Assembly: GCA_029747015.1 (NCBI GenBank)
Contig: JAKOGI010001335.1
Coordinates: 62,001-126,000, forward strand
Direction: 5' to 3'
DNA from: Carnegiea gigantea
Taxonomy: Eukaryota > Streptophyta > Magnoliopsida > Caryophyllales > Cactaceae
Length of the DNA: 64,000 nucleotides
Shown here: positions 21,801-33,800 of the stretch, piece after piece
Layout: each line of letters begins with the position of its first letter
Numbering within the stretch: position 1 is the first letter of the stretch
Made by a program: the position numbers and the translations under genes
Notes under the pieces: generated by a model
Told to the model about the DNA's origin: nothing
What the model saw: only the letters and a program-made list of their open reading frames with translations
The model's database searches: none

Positions 21801-24800
21801 AGATGGGGCCAGCCATTAAATTGATTGCGTGGAATGTTAGGGGGCTCAATTGTCCAAACAAGCAGGGGGATGTGAAGTGGGTGTTACGGTCTTTTGCTTC
21901 TCATGTGGCTATTCTCCAAGAGTCTAAGTTGGAGGTGGTTAGCCGGCAGGTAGTGATTAGTTTGTGGGGTCGTCGACCGATTGAGTGGTTATTCTTGCCT
22001 TCAGTGGGTCGATCAGGAGGTATTATTGTCGTTTGGGACCCTCAAGTCTTGGAACTCGGTGATTTTCGCATTGGGTCGTTTTCGTTGTGTTGTAGGTTTA
22101 AGTCTCTGGAGGATAATTTTGAGTGGGGTTTGATTGGGGTGTATGGGCCTAATGACGACTACTTGCGACGGGCTTTTTTTGAGTAGGTGTCGCTCTTTAT
22201 GTCTTCTTGGGACATCCCGTGGTGTTTAGGTGGGGATTTTAATGTCATTAGGTTCCCTTCAGAGAGATCCTCAGGGGGTAGGTCCTCTTGGACAATGAGA
22301 GAGTTCTCTAGTTTTATTGATTCTTGCAACCTTGTTGACCCTCCTTTAGAAGGGGCTCGCTTCACTTGATCTAGTCATGAGGAGGTCCCGGTGTTATCTC
22401 GCATCGATAGATTTCTCTTTTCGGCTGAGTGGGAAGATCATTTTCAGGGGGTTCATCAAGTTACCCTTCCGAAGAATACTTCAGACCATTTTCCCATTCT
22501 TCTGCGGGTTGGGGAAGTCTTTGGAGGCAGACGCCCTTTCAAATTCGAGAATATGTGGCTTGAGGCAAATGGATTCGATGAACTTGTCAAATCTGTTTGG
22601 GATGTTCAGAATGTTAGTGGCTCTTCGAGTTTCATTTTGGCAAGAAAACTCAATTTGTTGAAGACCAAGCTCAAACAGTGGAATAGGGAAGTGTTTGGCC
22701 ATTTAGAGTTCAAGATGGGTAGTCTGGTGGATAAAGTGAAGCGTTTTGACGAGAAGGAGCAACAACAGTCTCTCTCTTGGGCGGATAGGTTTGAAAGATT
22801 GGGAGTTAAAAAAGAACTCTCTATGGTGTGAAAATTTATTGATATCTTTTGGCGCTAAAGAGCAAAGCAACAGTGGATTGAGGATGGTGATCGAAATACC
22901 AAATTTTTCCACCAGGTGGCAAATCGGAGAAGAAGGTTTAATGCTATTCATCAAATTCAAGTTGATGGCGAGTCCTATGCTGATACTGCCTCAGCCAGAA
23001 ATGCGATTGTCAAGTTCTATGAGAACCTGAATCATGAAGATCAATCATCTAGGTTCTTTTTTGATAGAATCGGTTTTGCCTCTATTATCCCGGAGGATGC
23101 TAGCGATCTGGTGAAAGACTTTACTGAAGATGAAGTGTGGAAGGCCATCTCTGAGTGAGGAAATGAGAAAACTCCAGGACCAGATGGGTTCAATATAGCT
23201 TTTTTTCAACATTGTTGGCCTATTATCAAGGGGGAGATTATGGGATTTTTTGGTGATTTTCATAAGAAGGGTGTGTTCGAGAAAAGTTTAAATGCTACTT
23301 TTATTACCTTGATTCCCAAAGTGGCTGGTGCTGATGATATTAAGTCCTTTAGGCCTATTAGTTTGTTAGGAAGTGTTCATAAGATTCTTGCCAAAGTCCT
23401 CGCGTCAAGATTGAGGAGAGTGGTTGCAAAAGTTGTGGGTCCATCGGAGTACGCTTTCGTTCCTGGTCGTCAAATTTTGGATGCAGCCTTGATTGCGAAT
23501 GAATGTATTGACTCTTATATCAGATCTGGGATGTCTGGTGTCCTTTGTAAGCTTGACATTGAGAAGGCTTACGATCATATCTCTTGGAGTTTCCTCTTGG
23601 CTATTCTTGAGAAAATGGGCTTTCCAGACAAGTGGAGGAAATGGATCTCCTTTTGCATTTCTACTGTGCGCTTCTCTATTTTAGTTAATGGAGAAGCTTC
23701 TGGTTTCTTCTCAAGCTCAAGAGGCTTAAGGCAAGGCGACCCGTTGTCGCCTTTATTATTCATTTTGGTTATGGAGTCACTCAGGAGGTTGGTGATTAAA
23801 GCAGGTGAGGAAGGTTTCTTAAATGGGTTTCGAATTACTAATCCTCGCACCGAGGGTTTGTTGATTTCCCACTTGCTCTTTGCCGAGGATACCCTCGTTT
23901 TTTGCAAGCCGGATGAGAGTAACCTGTGCTACTTAAGGTGCACCCTTCTTCTGTTTGAAGCTATGTCGGGTCTAAGGGTAAACCTCTCCAAAAGTGCACT
24001 CATTCCAGTGGGTGATGTGCCCAATGTTCATGACTTGGCTCGCTTTTTTGGATGCAGAGTTGATTACTTGCCTTCTTCTTATCTTGGCCTTCCTCTTGGT
24101 GCTCTATATAAGAGCATAGCGATTTGGGATCCAATTATCGAGAGGTTTCATAAGAAGTTGGCAGGCTGGAAGTCAAAGCTTTTGTCCAGAGGGGGTAGAT
24201 TGACTCTTTTGAAGAGCACTTTGAGTATTCTGCCCATCTACTTCATGTCTTTATTCACTATCCCAGCTAGCATTGCTAGTCGGATAGAGAAGATCATAAG
24301 AGATTTTCTTTGGAACTCCAATGAAGAGGGTAACAGCCTCTACTGGGTCAATTGGAATGAGGTTTGTCGTCCTAGTCAGCAGGGTGGTCTTGGCATAAGA
24401 CCTTTTCGTCTTACGAATGAAGCGTTGAAGACCAAGTGGTTGTGGAGGTTTGCTAAAGAGGATGGTGCCATGTGGAAAAAGGTGATTGAGGCAAAATACG
24501 GGATAGATGCGTTCGGTTGGTGGAGTAAGAAGAGTACTTACCCTCATGGGGTTGGTTGTTGGAAATCTATCCTAGCTGGTCTTGAGCGTTTCAAATCCTT
24601 AGTGCATTTTGACGTGAGGGATGGATCAAGGGTATTTTTTTTGGCACGATGTTTGGTATGCAGACCGTCCTTTAAAGAATCTTTTTCCTGATCTTTTTAG
24701 GATGGCTCGGCTTAAGAATGTCACGGTTAAAGAAGTTGTCTCTTGGAATGGGGAAGTTAGTCACTGGGATTTGAATTTTGATAGGAATCTTAATGACTGG

Positions 24801-27800
24801 GAAGAGGATAGTGTTTGTCATTTGTTAGCTGTTCTTGCTGGTAAAAAGGTTTTGCACCAAGGCAATGATGAGATTGTGTGGCCAACAGGTTCTAGGGGTT
24901 CCTTTTCTGTCAAGAGCTTTTGCTTCACACATTTTGAAGAATTGGACGGTTGTGTTTTTCCCGCCAAGTCCATTTGGAAGTCCAAAGCCCCCAGAAAGGT
25001 GTGTTTCTTTGCTTGGGCTGCCACCTTAGGCAAGATTCCCACAGACGATATGCTTAAGTGTAGAAATTTTAGAGGTCCAAGTAGATGCTCCATGTGTTTG
25101 GAGGAGGATGAAACCGCGGATCATCTTCTTGTACATTGTCGGTGGGTTTCCTCGCTTTGGGCTTTATCTCTCTCGCTTATGGGGATTAGTTGGGTTCAAC
25201 CTTCTAATGTGAGAGATGTGGCGGTGGCTTGGAGCAGAAGGATGAAAAAGAGCTGGGTCCGCGAAATTTGGGGCATGATTCCTTTGGCTATTTGGGGGGC
25301 TACTTGGAAGGAGAGGAACCGCCGTATTTTCGAGGACAAGACCTTGTCACTTTAAGATTTCAAGCTCTATTTTTTGAGGTTGTTGTATAGTTGGTGTATG
25401 AGGTTCAGTGACAAAGAGTTAACTTTTTTGGTTTTCATTGATCGTATAATGGATGAGAGTTCAAGGAGCTAATGCTTTTGTAATGCCCTTTTGTACATGG
25501 GTGACATCCCCTTAGTGTACTTTTATTATATATCTATGATTACCTACCAAAAAAAAAAAAAAAAAAAAAACATGATAGTTGTGATGCCTGTGCGGAAATG
25601 AGGAGGTTCAAGGGAATTGTCGGCAGTTTGAGTATGTTCAAGTGGAAGATCTATCACTTGTATTGGAACTTGTGGCACATTGATATGGAGAAGGTTAGAA
25701 TCTTGGATTCCTTGAGACACATGAGTATCTTGCATGTTACATGATTCCTAATGATGGACAGAGGCAAACCCTTTTTGTTGGTTAGATTTCTCATTAGGTG
25801 GTGTTATTATTCTATGGAAGCATCATAGGACAAGAAATGAGGACAAGACCTTGATAGAGGTCTTAAGATGATAAGAGTGAAGGACATATTAAGCTTGAAT
25901 GCTTGTAGATGATATTACTTATGTTAGGGCACAACAATGTTCGTCACTCCATATTTGAGAAGTGAAAAAGGATCTAGAAACTATACAAGTTTTTGATAGG
26001 ACATGGAAAATGCAAGAAGGGTCTTGATAGATAAATCAGATTGGACTTGGTGAGGACATCGTTGTGATTTTCTTTAAGAAAAAAGAAGTGGAGAAGTGAG
26101 TGGACTGGAACAACAGTGTTCAATAGGTAATTACACTAATTGCTGTTGTATGCAACCATAATCCTGCAGAGAAGCTGATTCCGATAGACCCACAAAAACT
26201 TTTTGCACAAATTGGTTTTTTCCAATTAGAACCTTTTCTTAGAATAATATAATATGAATAATGTACGGAGTAATATAATATTAGCAAGTGGCAAAAAACC
26301 CAGCTAATAATTATGCAAAGCATATAAAACTATTAGACATTGATGGCTGATGTACTAAACAAGCCATGAGAGCCCTATACTAAGCTGTCCTCAAGGAAGT
26401 CAGTGTAATGAACATTGGTCACTAGTATTACACCGAGTTCACATAGCGGTACTGGTTGGTTAATGGGTGTGCTAGTACACAAATGTGGAAAAGTGCTACG
26501 TGCTTGCTAAGTTGTGTAAGGATCGGGATACTGAGAACCTAAAGGCAACAACTGTGTAGGGAGTTACTTATTTAAGGTCTATCCTAGAGAAGGGTTGTAT
26601 CTTCAGTAAGTTATGAGGAGTTAAATTTGATCTGAATGCCAGTTGATGACTTCATCCCAATTCTTCTTAGGTCTTCCTCTCCGTCTCATATAGTCCAAAA
26701 TGTTAATCCTTAACATCTCCTTAGTTATGCATTTGGCATTCTCTTCACATGTCCGAACCATCTGAACCTTGTTGCTTGTATTTCCTCTGCTAGGGCCACT
26801 GCTACCTTATCTTATATTACTTCATTCCTTATCTTATCCAACCTAGTATGTCCATGCACAGAATTTATCATCCTCATTTAGCTACCATGCGATGTAATTT
26901 CCTTGTAGCTCAATCCTTAAGCCATTGACCATCTTAACTCATAGGTTCATTGTCAAAAGTCAAATTCAGAAATATTGTCCCTTAAAAAATTAGAATGGTA
27001 TATTGATATTGACAAACAAATTTACTTGACCTTCTATTTTTTCCCTTCAAAGCAGTTTTGTAAAATACCGTTTCATAGTTTTAACTTAGCAGATACCAGC
27101 ACCTCTAGAGAAGGTGTAGGGACCGTCCTGAGGTAATTAAACTTGCCTTGTTTTATGCTCAAGAAAGGGTGAAGCTGAAAAAATCGTAGTCTGGTTTCTC
27201 ATCCAAAAAAAAAAAAAAAGAAAAGAAAAAATTGTAGTCTGGTGGTACCTGATGCGAAGAAAAATAGTCTGGTGGTGCCTCCAAGAAGCTCCAATCAGAA
27301 GGACCTTTGTCAATTGCTGCACTCCTTACATTGGGCGAGCAAGAGAAGGTGTCGAAATTGCTTAAAGAGCCTATGAATATTGGAGTGTTTGTTTGAGAAA
27401 TATTACATACCTTCTATAATGTTGGAAGCTAGTACCATCCAACGTAGATCCCATTCAAGCATAGGGTTTGGGGAACCACCTATTTATACTCACATTGTCC
27501 ATTAGACCTAGATTAAGTACGTACTTGCCTAATCCTGAATTTGTACAGCCTGCTGGACTTGGAATATTCAGCTCAGAGCTGGTCCTTTGTGTGCTCTCTC
27601 ATCTTATGGGAGGTTTTTCCTCATAAAATTTTTGGTGTCTTTCTTGCTGCCTCGAACACTTTTCTCTGCTCGTCAGTATAATATCAATAGGGTATTTTCC
27701 CTCCCCCCCTCTGATGAGGAAAATACAATATATTATATATATGAGCCTCAAAAGAAATTGGTCTATAGCTAGCATCCTACAAAGGAAGTAAGGGACTATA

Positions 27801-30800
27801 GATATCCACAGTATAAACAATCCTCGTAGTCTACCACATCAAGGGAAGAATGACAAAAGTCTCCATTATCACCAAATGAAATTATCATTCATGCTCTAGG
27901 GAAATGTTTCCACACTAAAACACTCGTGATTATAATAACCCTTATATTTTTTTCGCTTTTTTTTTTTCTCCCTTGGATGGGTTATACCCCTTACAGACGA
28001 TTACGTTGCATAAACTATAAGTGGTGAAGGACTTTTTTTTTGGGATAAGTAATCAAGAAGTATATTTAAAGACACTAAGGGCATATCACCCATGTACAAA
28101 AGGGGCAATTACAAAAACGTTATGCTCTTAAGCTCTCATCCATAATGCAATCTATCCAAGTCAAAAAGTTCAAATTTTTGTTACCATTGAGCTCGACACT
28201 CCAACTATACAACAACATTAAAAAATAGAGCTTAAAATCTTGAAACGACAAGGCTTTGTCCTGAGAAATATGCTGATTTTTCTCCTTTCACATAGCCCAC
28301 CAAATAGCCAAAGGAACTATATTCCAAACTCCAAGGACCCAACTCTTCTTCACCGTTCTCCTCCAAGCCACTACCACATCTTTCACATTAGAAGGTTGAA
28401 CCTAAGCAATCCCCATTAGAGAGAGAGAGAGAGAGAGAAATCCCTAAGCGAAGAAACCCATCGATGATGCACAAGGATGATCCACAGTTTCTTCCTTTCC
28501 AAACACAGAGTGTCTACTTGGACCGCTAAAATTTCTTCTTTTAAGCATGTCTTCCAAAGGAATCTTGCCTATGGTGGCTGCCCAAGTAAAGAAACACACT
28601 TTTGTGGGAGTTTTAGACTTCCAAATTGACTTGGCAGCAAATCTCTAGCATCCAAGGCTTCAAATTGTTTGGAACAAAAACTCTTGACAGTAAAGGACCC
28701 TTAGAGTTTAGCAGCTGCACAATCTCATCATCGCCTTGGGGCAAAACCACTTTGCCGGTACTATCCTCTTCCCAATAATTAAGACTCCTCACAAAAGTCA
28801 AATTCCAATGGCTGATGTCACCATTCGGTCCATTCCAAGAAACTACTTGTACCGCGACATACTTTAACAAGTCATCCTAAAAAGATCGGGAACTTATGTC
28901 TTTAAAGGTCGATCCCCACACCAAACATCATGCCAGAATAAAACCCTTGAACCATCCTTCACCCCGAAATGCAAGATTTAAACGCTCATGACCTGCTATG
29001 ATAGATTTCCAACAACCAACTCCGTGAGAATAAGAACTTTTCTTACTCTACCAACCCAACTTATTGATCCCATATTTTGCCTTGATCGCATTTTGCCACA
29101 TAGCATTATCCTCCTTTGCAAACCTTCACAACCACTTGGTCTTCAAAGCTTCGTTCATAGCGTGAAGAGGTCTGATGCCAAGTCCTGCCTCTTGTTTAGG
29201 ACGGCATACTTCATCCCGATTGACCTAATGGAGGCCATTACCGTTATCATTGGTATTCCAAATAAAGTCTCTCATGATTTTCTCTAATCGACTAGCAATG
29301 CTAGCTGGAATAGTGAATAAAGACATGAAGTAGATAGGCAGACTTCACAAAGTGCCTCTAGACAAAAGCTTTCAAAAGGGTCAGTCTACTCCTTCTAGAC
29401 AAAAGCTTAGACTTCGAACCGGCCAATCTCTTATGGAACCTCTCAACAATTGGGTCCCAAACTGCTTTGCTCTTATAAGAAGCACCACGAGGAAGACCAA
29501 GGTAAGAAGAAGTTAGATAAGCAACTCCACACGCAAAGAAACTGGCCAAGACATGAACATTAGGCACCTCGCCAATGGGAATGAGTGCACTTTTAGATAG
29601 GTTGACCCTTGGTCCAGACATAGCTTTAAAAAGCAAAAGGATGCACCTCAAGTAACCCAAATTACTCTCGTCCGACTTGCAAAAAATAAGGGTAACTTTG
29701 GCAAAGAGTAAATGGGATATCAACAAACCCTCGTTGCAGGTGTTGCTAGTACGAAAGCCATCCGAGAAACCCTCCTCAACTGCGTTAATCATCAACTTAC
29801 TAAGAGTTTCCATGACCAGAATGAACAATAAAGGCGACGAAGGGTCACCTTGCCTTAGACCTCTTGAACTTGAGAAAAAACCAGATGCTTCACCATTAAT
29901 CAAGATAGAGAAACGCACACTGGAAATACAAAAAGAGATCGAATTCCTCAACTTGCTAGGAAAGCCCATCTTTTCAAGAATAGCCAAGAGGAAACTCCAA
30001 GAAACATGGTCGTAAGCCTTCTCAATATCAAACTTACAAAGAATACCCGAATTTTCAGATCTGATAAAAGAATCAATGCATTCATTAGCAATCAAAGGAA
30101 CATCCAAAATTTGATGACCAGGAGCAAAAGCATGTTGGGTGGGACCCCACAACTTTTCCAACAACTTTCCGTAATCATGAAGCAAGGACTTTGGCAAGAC
30201 TCTTATACACACTCCCCACCAAGCTAATGGGCCTAAACAACTTAATGTTATCTGCGCCAGCCACTTTGGGAATCAAACTAAAGAAAGTAGTATTTAAGCT
30301 TTTCTCAAAAACACCTTTATTATGAAAATCTCCAAGAAAACCCATAATCTCCCCCTTCACAGTAGTCCAACAATGCTGGAAAAAGGCTATATTGAAACCA
30401 TCTGGCCTGGAGCTTTCTTGTTGCCTAACTCAGTAATGGCATTCCAAATTATTAGGAGAGGAAGGTCAGCAGTGAATGTAGGGAGTACCTGATTGAAGAG
30501 TCACCAACTTCAGAGTGGATGACTTCGTAATTTAGTCAACAAGTTTGTCAGTTGAACAATGAAACTTCAATACATAGTGAGCAAAGCTTGATGGTTCGCA
30601 GGCTTTTAGCTTGGTGAAAGGCCAGAGATTTTCACTTAATGAATAGTCATTCCAGAAATTGATTGATTGCTAGGATTCAAATGGCAAGATCTTTGGCAAT
30701 TGATGCTGTTCTAAAAATGTATTATACAATTTATACCCTGAACATAAAAGAACTAAGATTTGGATTACAGATGCCAAGATGAGTGGTAGAGAAAGCTCTT

Positions 30801-33800
30801 TTTGCTTTATGTGCAGTGGGGATGCTAAGACCTGCATCTCATTTTGGTAGCTAAGGTTTCTTTTGGTAGGCATAGCACTATGGTTCAGTTGATGCAGTGA
30901 AAATAAACAGAGAGTTGACTTTAATGCAAAAGGGCAGGAAGAGATTAAGTCTTGTCACTTTGCACTTTTGTGATCTAAGGGTGAGCAATGCAAAGCAAAC
31001 ATTAGACTAAGTTGAGGCATTGAGCAGGACTCTATTGTGTCCTCCGGACTAAGGGATCCTCAGGGAATTCGTGGTATCTAGATCTTGCTACCCCTTGAGA
31101 CTGGGACGAATCTTTCAAGGCGAAGGAGATATTAGAAGAGAGTGGGATTTGTGGCATTCGGTAGATCGGTGGAGAGGTAACTGGATTGTTTGTAGGATAC
31201 TAGCATTCCTCCCCCCTCCAAACGAAAAAAGGGTGGTTTGAGCCAAATACTCAATTTTGGTAAAAAGGTGTCTCGTTGGGATTTTGTGGAAAAAATTATG
31301 TATAAGAGCTCGAGTTTATGATAATTTTTGTACTTGTCCCTTTTGTATATGGATGTCACCTCCTTGGTGTCTCATTAATGTATTCTTGATTACTCTTCAA
31401 AAGAATTGACTAGTTGTAGCCTTGGAAGTGCTTTTCCTTCAGAATTCAGTGCCAAAACCAGAGTAGGAAAATTAAAGATAACTTTTGCATTGCATTGAAA
31501 TATTAAGATGTTGATATTGTTATTTGTACTTTCTTACTTATGGAAAGCCTTTTTCAAAGATTTTGTGTAGGTTTAGGTGTGAAAACTTAATTGCGAAAAG
31601 CTACTTCTTTGTGGAAAGAAAAAAGAGCAAGGGATAGTAATCGGGTTTGTCTAATTTGTTACAGTGCCTGTACGGACAGCAAGTGATCAGCCTTACAGGC
31701 TTCAGAAGTTCCAGCTACGTTTATTCTACGCCTCTGATATACGGAAGCCAGAATTTGAGGTACGTTTTCGTTCCAGCCGATACAGTTACCTAAAGAAAAG
31801 GGCTTGGGGACGAAAACAATATCTCCTCTCAGTCCTAGAGAAATTTGGTGCTTGAGAGGAGACTAGGAGAGTGTTGATGTCAAAGGAGCAGATATATGAG
31901 AATCAATTGCCTCTTCGCAGCATTGTTCTATTGATTATTATCTTAAATAAAATACCTCAGAAAAAGTGGAGATTTCTCACTTTTTTTGTGGGTTTTTTTT
32001 TTGGGGGGGGGGGCTAGGAAGGTATTAGAAATAATTGTCATATCTTCAGATGATTCGTATGGTGTGTAACCTGAAGCGTGTTTTTATGCTGTTTTGATGG
32101 TCTGTTGGTTCTAGAAAGGCAGAAACCTTTTGAGGCGAGGGCTGGTTTTGTTATGTAGGAGTTAAACATAGATGACCTGAGAATTAAGAATAATCACTGC
32201 AAGGAGGATTGATATGCAATGGTGCTTGGCCTAGTTACGTGGGCTCTCTCAAATGCTTTTTTGCTTTTTGTTGACAGAGCCATCCTCTAGGGTTGTGATA
32301 TTGGCACCTCATTTAACTTTGTTTCTAGCTTTCTATGAAGCTTCTACATGTAGGATTGCTATTGCACTTGGGATTCGGTTGACTCTTTCCACTTTTCAGT
32401 GAGGATTACTTTGATGTTGTTCCTAAATCTAATGGCATTGAACTAGGCAACAAAAGCGCTGTTGAACAAAGTGGTTACTGAGGCGGCGGACAAGGAAAAT
32501 TCTAACAACAATTCTCTGCATAATAGTGAGAGCATCCTCACAAGTGAGTTCTGCTATACTCTGGTTTCTGTTTTCCTTTCAAGCGAGCTCTCCTAAACCA
32601 TATCTGCTGGATTTTAGTTCTAAAGGCATGCTGCATGTCCTTACACTACAAAATCTGCATCATCCTTCTGAACTAATAGCAGGATTTGGGTCGTAATCCG
32701 TAATTTTTATTTTTGCAGTATCTCCAAAAACTTGGAGCTGGTGGAATTGGTTTTACTTTTCAGAAATCAAAGCTAATAATTGTCTGTAAGGTTTTGCAGA
32801 CTCAAAATCAGAATCACTACCATCATGGTTCCAGATTTTCAATGAGGAGCTCATACGTGCGTCGTCGTTCTCTGATCATGAAGCTTTTGACCATCCTGTG
32901 GCTTGTAAGCTCTGATTGGTTTTTTATTCTGTGGCAGTTGTCCTTTTGAGTTTCTTTTTGAAAATTGCTGAATTATTTTTCATATAAGCACTTGGATGTC
33001 TTAAATTGGGTAGGGAAAAATGAAATGGAAAAAAGTTCTTCTAAGATAAGTACTTTATACTTTAACTACTTTTCTGAATTCTATGCAGGTCTTTTGGTTG
33101 TGTCATCAAGAGATGAAGAGCCAATCAATAGGTTTGTCGACCTATTTAATACCAACAAGCTGCCTTCCCTTCTGAATGATGGCATAATGGATCCAAAGAT
33201 TTTGAAGCACTATATCATATTGCATGATAATCAAGATGGCCCTCCGGATAAGTGAGTACTTTCTGCCCTTTTTTTGCATCACTTTAGGCATGTATTGTTC
33301 TTTTATTTTGTACAAAAGAAATGTGCATGCTAGTCAGGTGAACACGAGCTGTTTGCAAAGTCATCTTGTAAATGATATGGTACTAATTCAAGCCTCTGAA
33401 ATTTATTACACCAAATCCATTGCATGGAAATGAGAGTAACAAGGAGTAAACAATGTAATGTTGGAGATCTGTTGGCAATTATAATGGATGGTTGAGACCT
33501 AGTAAGATTGAATATAAAGGATATATCCAGAGGAGCTTTAATACTTCTAAATTAAACTTGGCCACTGAAGGTGGGATTTCATGAGGAGATGGGGAAATCA
33601 AAGCTCTTTGTAGGCATGAAATTGCCCAACACCCCCCCCGGGGGGTAGTTATGTTCAACTGTTTGGTGGGGGGGGGGGTAGTAATGTTCAACTGTTTGGT
33701 AGCTTGAAGAAGGATGAAGAAGAGCTAGGTTTTTGGAAGTGGAAGATGATTCCCTTGTCCATTTGATGGATAGTCAATGGACTTCTAAGGATACGAGCTT

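Larger units (their letters stand above)
21330..25570 (+). mobile_element. L1-type LINE, nearly complete ORF2, poly(A) tail
   Basis: An ORF1 C-terminal remnant (21379-21819) is followed by endonuclease, reverse transcriptase and a zinc-like C-terminal domain, then a 3' UTR and a 22-base A tail at 25549-25570. The orientation is the same as the host gene. The 5' part is truncated and I could not find a target-site duplication. It is the best preserved member of the LINE family that is scattered through this gene, and probably the youngest here. Confidence 0.88.
15886..31664 (+). other. TRAPPC8 intron 1, 15.8 kb, packed with transposons
   Basis: Donor GTACAT, acceptor TTTGTTACAG. The contents, in order, are LINE tails on the minus strand (16900-17960), LINE fragment + (18190-20105), hAT element (20149-21316), LINE + (about 21330-25570), RTE scrap - (26600-26900), a second-family LINE tail - (about 27690-27910), LINE - (28033-30470) and LINE tail + (31200-31395). 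The remaining 15900-16890, 25571-26590, 26900-27690 and 30480-31190 show no gene or recognisable element. Confidence 0.85.

Noticed and set aside
32719..32799. An upstream acceptor (TTTTTGCAG) before TRAPPC8 exon 4 that would add 81 bases
   Set aside because: The added segment keeps phase in length but reads into a TAA within it, and the downstream acceptor gives the conserved protein.
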